This document shows, piece by piece, positions 50,647-59,641 of a DNA stretch of 64,000 nucleotides. Each line of letters opens with the position of its first letter. Position 1 is the first letter of the stretch. The position numbers were made by a program, and so were the translations under genes. The stretch lies in contig JBOEGW010000007.1 in assembly GCA_050633625.1 (NCBI GenBank), positions 124,001-188,000 of the forward strand, given 5' to 3'. Under the pieces are notes generated by a model that did not search any database, had not been told where the DNA came from, and saw only the letters and a program-made list of their open reading frames with translations. Source of the DNA: JBOEGW01 sp050633625. Its GTDB lineage: Bacteria; Pseudomonadota; Alphaproteobacteria; Rhodobacterales; Rhodobacteraceae.

Positions 50647-53019
50647 ATGATGTATGGCGAGCACCGCAGCAAAGCCCGTAAGAGGCATAGCGCAAACCTT
50701 CTAAAACCTGCAGCAACGGCGATTTTATTAGGGGTTTCAGGTGCTTGTGCACTTCAAGTTCCGGCCGCCTACGCGCAGTCCTATACCTTCAGTTCGGTCC
50801 AGATCGTTGGCACTGAGCGGGTCGACGCCAAAACAATCCTGACATATCTGGGAATCAGTAAAGGCAAGACCATCGGCGCGGGCGAGTTGAACGATGCCTA
50901 TCAACGGGTTTCCGACAGCGGGCTGTTTGAAAAAGTCGAGCTACAGCCGCGTGGCCGCACGCTGGTGGTTCGGGTGCAAGAATTCCCAATCGTGAGCCGG
51001 ATCAACATCGAAGGCAATCGCCGTCTGAAAGACGAGGAGCTGTTGCTCGCGATCACCTCCAAACCGCGCTACGTGTTCTCCGCCGCAACCGCCGAACGTG
51101 ACGCCGATGCAATCGCCGATGCCTACGCCGCGAAAGGCCGGTTGGCAGCAACCGTCACACCGCGCATTATCCGCCGGGGCCAAGGCCGCGTTGATCTCGT
51201 CTTTGAAGTCGAAGAAGGTCGCGTTTCGGAGGTGGAACGCCTGAGCTTCACCGGCAACCGCAACTTCTCGGATTCCCGCCTGCGCCGGGTGCTGACAACC
51301 AAACAAGCCGGGCTTTTGCGCGCGATCATCAAAGCCGATACCTATGACGCGGGTCGCCTTGATTTCGACCAGCAAGTGTTGACGGATTTCTACACCTCGC
51401 GCGGCTATGTGGACTTCCAGATCAACGCTGTGATCTCCGAAGTGGCCGGCACGCGTGATGGCTATCAAGTGACCTTCGACATTCAGGAAGGTCAGCAGTT
51501 TTCGCTTGGCAAAATCACAACGGTATCCGAGATCGAAGGGCTTTCCGCCGCCGATTTTGAGGCTGTTGAACGGCTGCGCGAAGGCAGCACCTATGACCCT
51601 TCCGAGATTGAGCTTGTCATTGCGCGCATGGAGCGCGTGGCCATTGAGCAGGGCTTGAGCTTTGTCAATATCGAGCCACGGGTGACACGCAATGATCGCG
51701 ATGGCACGTTGGATTTGGAGTTCGCCATTGTGCGCGGCCCACGGGTGATCGTGGAACGCATCGACATTGAAGGCAACGCCACAACGCTTGATAGGGTTGT
51801 GCGCAGCCAATTCCGCACGGTGGAGGGCGATCCCTTCAATCCACGCGAAATTCGCAACGCCGCCGAACGCATTCGCGCGCTCGGCTATTTCGCAAATGTT
51901 GATATTCAGGCGCGCGAAGGCTCTGCATCGGACCGCGTGATCGTGGATGTCAACGTGGAAGAACAAGGCACAGGCTCCCTGGCCTTTGGCGCAGCATGGA
52001 GCACAGCAACCGGGTTTGGCGTGAACGCGTCTTTCTCCGAAACCAACTTCCTTGGGCGCGGCCAATACGTAAATATCGAGTTCACCGGCGGTCTCGAAGA
52101 CAAAAACTATGTCTTCGATTTTGCGGAACCCAACGCTTTGGGCCGTGATTTGCGCCTCGGCTTTTCCGCCTATTACAAAACCTCCTCGGCGGGCGACACA
52201 TTCTTCTACGACACACAAAAATTCAAAGTGACGCCCACCATCAGCTTCCCAACCGGGAAAAACACCCGCCTTGGGCTGCGCGCCGGGATCAGCGGTACGA
52301 ACATGTACTACGCAGACACCGATGACGATGGTGTTCCCGATCCGATCGCCGGAAACTCCGCTGTCATCGACGCCGAAGTGGCGCGGGGCTGGACTTATGG
52401 CGGCGAAGTCGGGGCGACCTATACCTTTGACAGCAATATCAGCGGTTTGGATCCGCGGACACGCTTTCGGGCGGTTCTGTCGGGCGACATTATGGGGATT
52501 GGCTCGGACAATACCTACCTGAAAGCCACAGTCGACGCGCAAGCCCAGACCAAGGTGATGAACGATCAAGTCACCCTGCGCGCCAACTTTGAAGGGGGCG
52601 CCATCTATAGCTTTGGCGCAGGCACCCGCACCGTTGACCGCTTTATCATGGGGCCGCATATCGTGCGCGGCTTCGATTACAACGGCTTTGGCCCGCGTGA
52701 TACCGGCGCGACCAACAACAACGGTCTTGGCGGGAATTACTATGCCGCCGCACGTGTCGAGGCGCAATTCCCTCTCGGATTGCCAGAAGAATACGGCATT
52801 TCTGGCGGGGTTTTCGCGGATGTTGGCACGGTTTGGGGCCTCGACAATACCCTTGGTGGTGCGATTGACGACAACGCCTACCTGCGGGCCTCTGTCGGCG
52901 CATCTCTGTTCTGGACGACCCCAGTTGGCCCGTTGCGTTTCAACTATTCGATCCCGCTGCGCAAACAAACTTATGATCTGGAAAACCGCTTCGAAGTGAC
53001 CTTCCAGACGAGCTTCTAA
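50647..53019 (+). CDS. bamA: Outer membrane assembly factor BamA
   Basis: From the ATG at 50647 the product is 790 residues. A signal peptide (ATAILLGVSGACALQVPAAYAQ) is followed by five POTRA domains up to about residue 400 (first SSVQIVGTERVDAKTILTYL, last RVIVERIDIEGNATTLDRV) and a 16-stranded barrel ending in the terminal Phe (TFQTSF), the Bam recognition signal. The insertion loop VRGFDYNGFGPRD carries the conserved VRGF motif of Omp85 proteins. It inserts beta-barrel proteins into the outer membrane. A TTGACA at 50581-50586 could belong to an internal promoter. Confidence 0.96.
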   Translation: MMYGEHRSKARKRHSANLLKPAATAILLGVSGACALQVPAAYAQSYTFSSVQIVGTERVDAKTILTYLGISKGKTIGAGELNDAYQRVSDSGLFEKVELQPRGRTLVVRVQEFPIVSRINIEGNRRLKDEELLLAITSKPRYVFSAATAERDADAIADAYAAKGRLAATVTPRIIRRGQGRVDLVFEVEEGRVSEVERLSFTGNRNFSDSRLRRVLTTKQAGLLRAIIKADTYDAGRLDFDQQVLTDFYTSRGYVDFQINAVISEVAGTRDGYQVTFDIQEGQQFSLGKITTVSEIEGLSAADFEAVERLREGSTYDPSEIELVIARMERVAIEQGLSFVNIEPRVTRNDRDGTLDLEFAIVRGPRVIVERIDIEGNATTLDRVVRSQFRTVEGDPFNPREIRNAAERIRALGYFANVDIQAREGSASDRVIVDVNVEEQGTGSLAFGAAWSTATGFGVNASFSETNFLGRGQYVNIEFTGGLEDKNYVFDFAEPNALGRDLRLGFSAYYKTSSAGDTFFYDTQKFKVTPTISFPTGKNTRLGLRAGISGTNMYYADTDDDGVPDPIAGNSAVIDAEVARGWTYGGEVGATYTFDSNISGLDPRTRFRAVLSGDIMGIGSDNTYLKATVDAQAQTKVMNDQVTLRANFEGGAIYSFGAGTRTVDRFIMGPHIVRGFDYNGFGPRDTGATNNNGLGGNYYAAARVEAQFPLGLPEEYGISGGVFADVGTVWGLDNTLGGAIDDNAYLRASVGASLFWTTPVGPLRFNYSIPLRKQTYDLENRFEVTFQTSF

Positions 53020-53027
53020 TCGCTGCT

Positions 53028-53756
53028 ATGACACTGGCGCGGGCACAGATTTTCAAACGAGGGCTGGTTTCGCTGGCCCTCGTTTGCCTTTGCCTTTTGG
53101 GATCGCTCGCCGCGCCGCACCACGCGCGCGCGCAGCAACAAGGGCAGGTGGTCAGCCCGATTTTCACCCTCGATCAACAACGCTTGTTTCTCGAAACCAA
53201 TTATGGCGCACGTATCATGGAGGAGCGCGAAGCGATGATCGAAACCCTCGCCGCAGAAACCCTCAAGATTGAAGCGGCCCTGGAAGCCGAAGAAAGCGCC
53301 TTGACCGAGAAACGGGCGAATATGCCCGCTGAGGAGTTTCGCGCATTGGCGCTCGACTTTGACGCGCGCGTGCGCCTGTTGCGCCAAGACCGCGATCAGG
53401 CCGAGGCCAACCTAAACACCCAGTTTCGCGCCGCCCAAGATGGGTTTTGGCAAAATGTTGGCCCGGTCGTCGCTGGGGTTGTCAGGGCGCGCGGCGGTGT
53501 TGTCTTGCTAGAAGCGCGCAGTGTTTTGATGCAGGTTGGCGATGTGGATATCACGACCGAAGCCGTTGAAATCGTGAACCAAACATTGGGTGAGGGACCC
53601 AAAGCGCAATATTTCTTGCCACTGGAAGACCCAACACCAACGCCCCAAACAGCGCCAACGCCAATTGATGAAACCGACGAAGAAGGGTTGATTCAGCAAG
53701 GCGAAGCGCCCGCTGAAACCCCGATTGAACCAGCCCCCGTTTTGCCCTCCGAATAA
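53028..53756 (+). CDS. OmpH/Skp-like periplasmic chaperone
   Basis: The product is 242 residues, longer than typical Skp (about 160). A signal peptide (LVSLALVCLCLLGSLAAPHHARAQ) precedes a helical tentacle region at 55-125 (MIETLAAETLKIEAALEAEE, ALALDFDARVRLLRQDRDQ) and the strand-rich body (VVLLEARSVLMQVGDVDIT). The C-terminal 60 residues are a proline/glutamate/threonine-rich disordered tail. It should hold unfolded outer-membrane proteins for BamA, whose gene lies 8 bp upstream. Confidence 0.9.
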   Translation: MTLARAQIFKRGLVSLALVCLCLLGSLAAPHHARAQQQGQVVSPIFTLDQQRLFLETNYGARIMEEREAMIETLAAETLKIEAALEAEESALTEKRANMPAEEFRALALDFDARVRLLRQDRDQAEANLNTQFRAAQDGFWQNVGPVVAGVVRARGGVVLLEARSVLMQVGDVDITTEAVEIVNQTLGEGPKAQYFLPLEDPTPTPQTAPTPIDETDEEGLIQQGEAPAETPIEPAPVLPSE

Positions 53757-53837
53757 GGTGGGATTGTTTTGCGGCCTTGCTCTTGTTAGGCAGGCACAAA
53801 GCAGAGTGAATCGCAACGTCCAGCCAAGGATGCCCCC

Positions 53838-54296
53838 ATGACCGACGTCCCCCAAACGGCCGATATCCAACTCATTCAACAGTGCATCCCGCACCGCTAT
53901 CCATTTTTGTTGATCGACCGGGTTGAAGAGATCGTAGCGAGCGAAAGAGCTGTCGGCATCAAGAACGTCACCTTCAATGAGCCGCATTTTCAGGGCCATT
54001 TCCCCGGCGCCCCGATCATGCCGGGCGTCACGATCGTCGAAGCGATGGCACAAACATCCGCCGTTATGGTGGTGCTCTCGCTCGATCTCGCCGCCAAGAA
54101 CCCACTCGTCTATTTCATGGGCATCGACAAAGTTAAATTCCGCCGCAAAGTCGTTCCGGGCGACGTGCTGCGCCTTGAGGTAAAAACGCTTCGCGGCGGC
54201 GGCAAAGTCTGGAAATTCGAAGGTCGCGCCACAGTTGATGGCGAAGTCGCCTGCACCTGCGAATTCTCCGCGATGATGGACCTCACAGGCGGCTAA
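53838..54296 (+). CDS. fabZ: 3-hydroxyacyl-ACP dehydratase FabZ
   Basis: The product is 152 residues. The hotdog active site HFQGHFPGAPIMPGVTIVEAM holds the catalytic His54 and Glu68, and IPHRYPFLLIDRV is the family N-terminal signature. It dehydrates 3-hydroxyacyl-ACP in fatty-acid elongation and balances lipid A with phospholipid supply. The expected next gene, lpxA, is not found: the cluster ends at a palindromic repeat array. Confidence 0.97.
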   Translation: MTDVPQTADIQLIQQCIPHRYPFLLIDRVEEIVASERAVGIKNVTFNEPHFQGHFPGAPIMPGVTIVEAMAQTSAVMVVLSLDLAAKNPLVYFMGIDKVKFRRKVVPGDVLRLEVKTLRGGGKVWKFEGRATVDGEVACTCEFSAMMDLTGG

Positions 54297-54328
54297 CCCT
54301 CCCGTACATCCCGCTTTCTTTGGTTTTT

Positions 54329-54453
54329 AAATACCTCGGGGGTGTGGGGGCAGAGCCCCCGCGAAGTGTGAGGTGTGGGGGCAGAGCCCCCGCGAAGTGT
54401 GAGGTGTGGGGGCAGAGCCCCCGCGAAGAGTGGGGTGTGTGGGCAGCGCCCCC
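54329..54453. repeat. Tandem array of 31-bp GC-rich palindromic elements, four units
   Basis: A lead unit (AAATACCTCGGGGGTGTGGG and then GGCAGAGCCCCC) is followed by three 31-bp units starting at 54361, 54392 and 54423. Each unit reads GCGAAGTGTGAGGTGTGGGG, then GCAGAGCCCCC; the last has drifted. Every unit contains the hairpin GGGGGCAGAGCCCCC. There are no spacers, so it is not CRISPR. A related element is at 41001-41068. It occupies most of the gap between fabZ and a convergent gene. Confidence 0.9.
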
Positions 54454-54502
54454 AGGTAATATCCGGCGCGGGCGCATGCCTCGGCAGGAAAAAGGCCGTG
54501 AC

Positions 54503-54952
54503 TCAATAGGCGCGCAACAAGGCGCCGATATTACAGGCCTTACGGCAATCCGTAGCATCGCGTCCTAAGTCATCTGACACCACAATGCTATCCACCCCCG
54601 GCCCTTTGAAGCGTGGATCATCGCATTCGCCGTCCTTTGCCCATTCCGATGTGTCATTGCCAAATTTGATAGCACTGCACTTGGTTGCGGCGCGCGCTTG
54701 GCTTTCAATCCAAAGTTTGATTGATCCAAGTTGGTACAGATGACGACAATCGGCAGCGTCATGTCCCGCGTCCTCGTCGTCCAGATCAACGGACACGCCC
54801 TGACCAAAGAATCGGGGATCATCACACACCCCGTCGCGCGCGTAATCCGACGCATTATCGCCAAACCGCAGGGTAATCGTTTCTGCAAATGCGGCCTGTG
54901 TGCAGAGCGCCAGAACAAGCGCTCCGCTTGATAAAAATGGTTTCATTTTCAA
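54503..54952 (-). CDS. Secreted protein with two FGDN...CDDPRF repeats
   Basis: The product is 149 residues. A signal peptide (LSSGALVLALCTQAAFA) precedes two copies of one motif: FGDNASDYARDGVCDDPRFF, and FGNDTSEWAKDGECDDPRFK. Each copy ends with a GxGV-D-D segment and an HDAADC or RDATDC cysteine. The acid residues and paired cysteines suggest small disulfide-bonded, perhaps calcium-binding, modules. I have seen the FGDD-S-WANDGECDDPRF motif in secreted alphaproteobacterial proteins, but its function is unknown. It is followed by the repeat array and is upstream-neighboured by mnmA on the same strand side. Confidence 0.8.
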   Translation of the reverse strand: MKMKPFLSSGALVLALCTQAAFAETITLRFGDNASDYARDGVCDDPRFFGQGVSVDLDDEDAGHDAADCRHLYQLGSIKLWIESQARAATKCSAIKFGNDTSEWAKDGECDDPRFKGPGVDSIVVSDDLGRDATDCRKACNIGALLRAY

Positions 54953-54988
54953 ACCCCTATCTCACAAAGTTAATGGATGAAGGATAGG

Positions 54989-56134
54989 TTAATACCCGCG
55001 CCAAATCCAGCCCCCGCCAAACACCCGGCTTCCTTCAGGCGCGTAGAACACACAGGCCTGACCGGGGGAGACACCTTCTTCCGCCGTCATCAACTCCACT
55101 TCGGCTTCCGTCTCGCTGATCGGGCGCACAATCGCGGCGCGAGGGGGCCGGGTCGAGCGCACACGCACCTCAATATGCCATTCATCTTGCGACATCAGCG
55201 GCGCATCTCCGAGCCAGTTGATTTCACGCACCGGAATTTTGCGCGTTGCCAACATCTCTTTTGGCCCCACGATCACTTGCTGGCTGTCGACATCCAAGCG
55301 CACCACATACAAAGGGTCAGCAAGTCCGCCAATGCCAAGCCCGCGCCTTTGCCCAATGGTATAGTGAATGACCCCTTCATGTGCTCCCAATACCCGCCCA
55401 TCCGCATGGACAATCTCGCCGGGTTCCGCAGCACCGGGGCGCAGTTTTTCGATGATTCCGGCGTAATTCCCATCCGGCACGAAGCAAATATCCTGACTGT
55501 CAGGCTTGTCCGCGACCACCAGGCCAAATTCGCGCGCCAAAGCGCGGGTTTCGTCCTTGGTTTTGAGGTGGCCAAGGGGGAAACGGAGAAATTCGAGCTG
55601 TTCTTGGGTGGTGGAGAACAAAAAGTAGCTCTGATCCCGCCCGGAATCGGCGGCGGCATGAAGTTGCGCCCCTGATTCGCCCTCAAATCGCTGGATGTAA
55701 TGCCCTGTTGCCATGCAATCGGCATCCAAATCGCGTGCTGTTTGCAATAAATCTTTGAATTTTACACGTTCATTGCAGCGGATGCATGGCACCGGGGTGG
55801 CCCCGGCGAGGTAGCTGTCAGCGAATTCTTCAATCACGGCTTCCTTGAAGATGTTTTCATAGTCCAAGACATAATGCGGAAACCCCATTTCTTCCGCCAC
55901 CCGGCGCGCATCATGAATGTCGATCCCAGCGCAGCAAGCGCCCTTTTTTGCAAGGGCCGCGCCGTGGTCATATAGCTGGAGCGTCACGCCAATCACGTCG
56001 TAGCCCTCCGCCTTCAACTTGGCCGCCACGACCGAGCTGTCGACCCCGCCCGACATCGCCACAACAACCCGCGTTTCAGCAGGCGATTTGGCAAACCCAA
56101 GCGAGTTTACGGGGGTGTCAGCGTCCAGGGGCAT
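54989..56134 (-). CDS. mnmA: tRNA-specific 2-thiouridylase MnmA
   Basis: The product is 381 residues. The PP-loop SGGVDSS at 28-34 activates tRNA U34 by adenylation. The nucleophile Cys120 lies in PCIRCNERVKFKDLL, and the second catalytic cysteine in KPDSQDICFVPDGNY; the ATGHYIQRF and HYTIGQRRGLGIGG segments are also family-typical. It makes s2U34 in Lys, Glu and Gln tRNAs. It may receive sulfur from a TusA-like relay. Confidence 0.96.
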   Translation of the reverse strand: MPLDADTPVNSLGFAKSPAETRVVVAMSGGVDSSVVAAKLKAEGYDVIGVTLQLYDHGAALAKKGACCAGIDIHDARRVAEEMGFPHYVLDYENIFKEAVIEEFADSYLAGATPVPCIRCNERVKFKDLLQTARDLDADCMATGHYIQRFEGESGAQLHAAADSGRDQSYFLFSTTQEQLEFLRFPLGHLKTKDETRALAREFGLVVADKPDSQDICFVPDGNYAGIIEKLRPGAAEPGEIVHADGRVLGAHEGVIHYTIGQRRGLGIGGLADPLYVVRLDVDSQQVIVGPKEMLATRKIPVREINWLGDAPLMSQDEWHIEVRVRSTRPPRAAIVRPISETEAEVELMTAEEGVSPGQACVFYAPEGSRVFGGGWIWRGY

Positions 56135-56255
56135 AGCAAAATCCTAACAGAAGAAGGCTGGAATATAGGAAAATTAGACGCAACAACAAGGGTCGGTTTC
56201 ACCCATTTTTAAAGCCCTCGCGGCATTGTTGGGCAAAATGGATGAGGTTAAGCCA

Positions 56256-56534
56256 ATGTACCTAAAAAAAATTGATGGGCCACGCGCTGTACGTTTGCCC
56301 GATGGAACAACAATGACACGGGCGGATTTGCCACCGCCAAACACTCGCCGATGGGTGGCGAGCCGCAAGGCAGCCGTTGTGAAGGCGGTCACCCATGGGT
56401 TGATTCCGCTTGGGGATGCTCTCAGCACCTATTCCTTGTCTGAAGAAGAGTTTGTTGAGTGGAAAGAGGCTGTCGAAAAGCACGGTGAAGCCGCCCTGAA
56501 AGCCACGGCATTGCAAAGATATAGACAACCATAG
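56256..56534 (+). CDS. sciP: CtrA inhibitor SciP (DUF1153)
   Basis: The product is 92 residues, starting at an ATG (M-Y-L-K-K) that fits the family. It is nearly all the DUF1153 helix-turn-helix: DGPRAVRLPDGTTMTRADLP, RRWVASRKAAVVKAVTHGLI and LSEEEFVEWKEAV, ending KATALQRYRQP. In Caulobacter, SciP binds CtrA and blocks transcription of CtrA-activated genes. It lies 98 bp upstream of ctrA on the same strand, which supports this role. Two upstream in-frame ATG codons are less likely. Confidence 0.92.
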   Translation: MYLKKIDGPRAVRLPDGTTMTRADLPPPNTRRWVASRKAAVVKAVTHGLIPLGDALSTYSLSEEEFVEWKEAVEKHGEAALKATALQRYRQP

Positions 56535-56572
56535 GGAGAATTCGCTAAAAGTTCCGAAGTAGTAACTGCTCG

Positions 56573-56580
56573 TTAACCAT
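56573..56580 (+). promoter_or_regulatory. CtrA half-site in the ctrA upstream region
   Basis: TTAACCAT is the classical CtrA half-site, 53 bp upstream of the ctrA ATG. A second full TTAA at the 7-bp spacing is absent. The position fits autoregulation by CtrA, known in Caulobacter. Occupancy is inferred. Confidence 0.5.
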
Positions 56581-56632
56581 TTAGGTCCAATGTCTTTACA
56601 AACAGAACGGAAACTTTGCGGAGAATTTAACT

Positions 56633-57346
56633 ATGCGGATCCTGCTCGTGGAAGACGACCCCACCACCTCGCGCAGCATTGAGCTTATGCTCACACATGC
56701 GAACCTCAACGTCTATTCAACGGATTTGGGAGAAGAAGGGATCGATCTGGCGAAACTATATGACTACGATCTCATCCTTTTGGACCTGAACTTGCCGGAT
56801 ATGAACGGCCAAGAGGTGCTCCGCCAGCTGCGCTTGGCCCGGATCGAAACGCCGATCCTGATTTTGACAGGCAGCGACGACACCGAGAACAAATTGCGCA
56901 GTTTTGGGTTTGGCGCCGATGATTACATGACCAAACCCTTTCACCGCGAAGAACTGGTGGCTCGTATTCACGCGATCATCCGCCGCTCTAAAGGTCATTC
57001 CCAATCCATTATCAATACCGGCAAAATCTCGGTCAATCTTGATGCAAAATCCGTCGAAGTGGACAAACGCCCCGTGCATTTGACCGGCAAAGAGTACCAG
57101 ATGCTCGAATTGCTTTCTTTGCGCAAAGGAACAACGCTCACGAAAGAAATGTTCCTCAACCACCTCTATGGCGGCATGGATGAGCCTGAGCTCAAGATCA
57201 TTGACGTCTTTATCTGCAAATTGCGCAAAAAACTCGCCAATGCCACAGATGGCGACAACTATATTGAAACAGTGTGGGGCCGGGGCTACGTGCTGCGCGA
57301 TCCTGAGCCTGTCGAAATGGATCCGCAAATCGCAATCGGCGCATAG
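56633..57346 (+). CDS. ctrA: Cell-cycle response regulator CtrA
   Basis: The product is 237 residues. The receiver domain (1-120) has the acidic pocket EDD at 7-9, phosphoacceptor Asp51 in LILLDLNLPDMNG, Thr in ILTGSDD and Lys in MTKPFHREEL. A winged-helix output domain (OmpR class) follows, with PVHLTGKEYQMLELLSLRKG and ETVWGRGYVLRDPE. In Rhodobacterales CtrA usually controls motility and gene transfer agents rather than being essential. A GGAGA ribosome site and a rho-independent terminator bracket it; sciP is upstream. Confidence 0.97.
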   Translation: MRILLVEDDPTTSRSIELMLTHANLNVYSTDLGEEGIDLAKLYDYDLILLDLNLPDMNGQEVLRQLRLARIETPILILTGSDDTENKLRSFGFGADDYMTKPFHREELVARIHAIIRRSKGHSQSIINTGKISVNLDAKSVEVDKRPVHLTGKEYQMLELLSLRKGTTLTKEMFLNHLYGGMDEPELKIIDVFICKLRKKLANATDGDNYIETVWGRGYVLRDPEPVEMDPQIAIGA

Positions 57347-57371
57347 GCCGCAATCATCCGTTCGCGAAAAC

Positions 57372-57401
57372 GCCCGGCGCCTTGGCGACCGGGCTTTTTT
57401 T
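57372..57401 (+). terminator. Rho-independent terminator of ctrA
   Basis: GCCCGG (57372-57377) pairs with CCGGGC (57389-57394), with an inner CGCC/GGCG stem and a two-base loop, followed by a run of seven T. It lies 25 bp after the ctrA stop. Confidence 0.92.
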
Positions 57402-57499
57402 GCACCCAAAAACGACCCGTTCGCCGCCTTGCTCTGGACGCCAGCCTTTGCGGCTTTTATCACTATGCGATATTGCGATGACCAATGTGAGGGCAGGCT

Positions 57500-59641
57500 G
57501 TGGCGCAAAATGATTTCCATGATCAAGACGTGCAATCCCTTGATGAGACGCAGGCCAAAGCCGAACTGGCACGACTGGCCAAGGTGCTGAACGCGGCCAA
57601 CACCGCTTATCACACGAAAGATGATCCAGAAATTTCAGACGCCGAGTATGACGCCGCAAAACGGCGCAACACTTTGATCGAAGCGAAATTCCCAGCGCTC
57701 AAACGCACTGATAGCCCAAGTGATCATGTCGGCGCGGCCCCTGCGGACGGGTTTTCGAAAGTCACCCACGCCGTCAAAATGTTGTCCCTGTCCAACGCCT
57801 TTGACGACGAAGACGTTGAAGAATTCGACACATCGATTCGAAAGTATCTCGGCCTCACAGCGGACGCCGAATTGGCCTACACGGCCGAGCCCAAAATCGA
57901 CGGGCTTTCTCTGTCGCTTCGCTATGAAAACGGGGTCTTGGTACAGGCCGCAACGCGCGGCGACGGCGCGATTGGTGAAAACGTCACGCAAAATGCGCGC
58001 ACTATTTTTGATGTGCCACAAATATTGACGGATGCCCCTGAAATTTTGGAAGTGCGCGGCGAAGTCTATATGAGCCACGAGGATTTTGCCGCTCTTAATG
58101 AACGCCAAGAGGCGCGCGGCGGCAAACCCTTTGCAAATCCGCGCAACGCCGCCGCCGGCTCATTGCGCCAACTCGATGCAAATATCACAGCCTCTCGCCC
58201 GCTTAAATTCTTCGCCTACGCCTGGGGCGCGCTCTCAGCCCCTTTGGCAAACACCCAAATGGACGCCATCAACAGGCTGAAATCCCTAGGGTTTTCCACA
58301 AACCCTCTCACCAAACGCCTCACGTCAACGGCGGATATGATCGCACATTACCGCGATATTGAGACAGCCCGCGCCACCCTAGGCTATGACATCGACGGCG
58401 TTGTCTACAAAGTTGACGATCTCGCGTTACAAGACCGGCTCGGCTTTCGCTCCACAACCCCGCGTTGGGCCATCGCCCATAAATTCCCCGCCGAACTCGC
58501 CTGGACCCGGCTCGACGCCATCGAAATTCAAGTCGGGCGCACCGGCGCATTGTCTCCTGTTGCCCGGCTCACGCCCGTCACGGTAGGCGGTGTCGTGGTC
58601 TCAAACGCTACGCTCCACAACGAAGACTACATCGCCGGGCGCTCCTCAAAAGGCGAAGACATTCGCGCCGGCAAAGACATCCGCGTGGGCGACTGGGTCC
58701 AAGTGTATCGCGCTGGCGATGTGATCCCGAAAGTGGCGGATGTCGATCTCAGCAAACGCGCCAAGGATAGCCAGCCCTATGTGTTTCCCGAAACCTGCCC
58801 CGAATGCGGCTCACACGCCATTCGCGAGGAGGGGGACGCGGTGCGCCGTTGCACCGGCGGGCTGATTTGCCCCGCACAAGCCGTGGAAAAACTCAAACAT
58901 TTCATATCGCGCGCCGCCTTTGACATTGATGGGCTTGGCGCAAAACAAGTTGAGGCTTTCTATCATGATGAGGTGCTCCCGATCCGAGAGCCCGCCGACA
59001 TTTTCACCCTGAAAGCCCGCGATGAGACCACCTTGGCACGGCTTAAAAACCGAGATGGATGGGGAGAACGCTCCGCCTCCAAGCTGTTTGATGCGATCGA
59101 TGAGCGGCGCGTGATTGCGCTCAATCGGGTGATTTTCGCCCTTGGCATTCGCCACATTGGTGAGGGAAGCGCCAATCTCTTGGCGCGCCACTACGCAAAT
59201 TGGGCCGCTTTTACTCAAGCGATTGACGCGATGACACCCGGAGAAACCTCCCCGGAGTGGGAAGACTTGCTGGCGATTGATGGCGTTGGCGAAACACTGG
59301 CAACTTCGCTTGTCAGCGCCTTTCATCAGCCGCGCGAACGCGCGTCAATCGACCGGCTGGCGGCCGAACTCACAATCCAAGACGTGATCGCGCCAGAAAC
59401 CGGCGACAGCCCCGTGGCGGGAAAAACAGTTGTGTTCACAGGCACGCTCGAAAAGATGACTCGCGCCGAAGCCAAAGCCCGCGCAGAAGCGCTTGGTGCC
59501 AAGGTGTCCGGCTCAGTCAGCGCGAAAACGGATCTGCTGATTGCGGGGCCGGGGGCGGGCTCAAAAGCGAAAAAAGCCGCGGAGCTTGGGATCAATACCC
59601 TTGACGAAGACGGCTGGATCGCTCTCATTCAAGACCTATGA
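57500..59641 (+). CDS. ligA: NAD-dependent DNA ligase
   Basis: The product is 713 residues starting at a GTG. The adenylated Lys132 is in EPKIDGLSLSLRYENG, with the NAD-binding domain Ia before it (YDAAKRRN region). The OB fold, the zinc finger CPECGS...CTGGLICPAQ, the HhH region (GVGETLATSLV) and a C-terminal BRCT domain (VVFTGTLEKMTRAEAKARAE) follow. It seals nicks in replication and repair. The stop overlaps the recG start (ATGA), indicating a repair operon. Confidence 0.97.
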   Translation: MAQNDFHDQDVQSLDETQAKAELARLAKVLNAANTAYHTKDDPEISDAEYDAAKRRNTLIEAKFPALKRTDSPSDHVGAAPADGFSKVTHAVKMLSLSNAFDDEDVEEFDTSIRKYLGLTADAELAYTAEPKIDGLSLSLRYENGVLVQAATRGDGAIGENVTQNARTIFDVPQILTDAPEILEVRGEVYMSHEDFAALNERQEARGGKPFANPRNAAAGSLRQLDANITASRPLKFFAYAWGALSAPLANTQMDAINRLKSLGFSTNPLTKRLTSTADMIAHYRDIETARATLGYDIDGVVYKVDDLALQDRLGFRSTTPRWAIAHKFPAELAWTRLDAIEIQVGRTGALSPVARLTPVTVGGVVVSNATLHNEDYIAGRSSKGEDIRAGKDIRVGDWVQVYRAGDVIPKVADVDLSKRAKDSQPYVFPETCPECGSHAIREEGDAVRRCTGGLICPAQAVEKLKHFISRAAFDIDGLGAKQVEAFYHDEVLPIREPADIFTLKARDETTLARLKNRDGWGERSASKLFDAIDERRVIALNRVIFALGIRHIGEGSANLLARHYANWAAFTQAIDAMTPGETSPEWEDLLAIDGVGETLATSLVSAFHQPRERASIDRLAAELTIQDVIAPETGDSPVAGKTVVFTGTLEKMTRAEAKARAEALGAKVSGSVSAKTDLLIAGPGAGSKAKKAAELGINTLDEDGWIALIQDL

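Noticed and set aside
50941..52968. Long open frame (675 codons) on the minus strand
   Set aside because: It lies entirely antisense to bamA, has no family motif and no ribosome site, and reflects codon bias on the opposite strand.
54329..54453. CRISPR array
   Set aside because: The 31-bp units are directly adjacent without unique spacers, and no cas gene is present.
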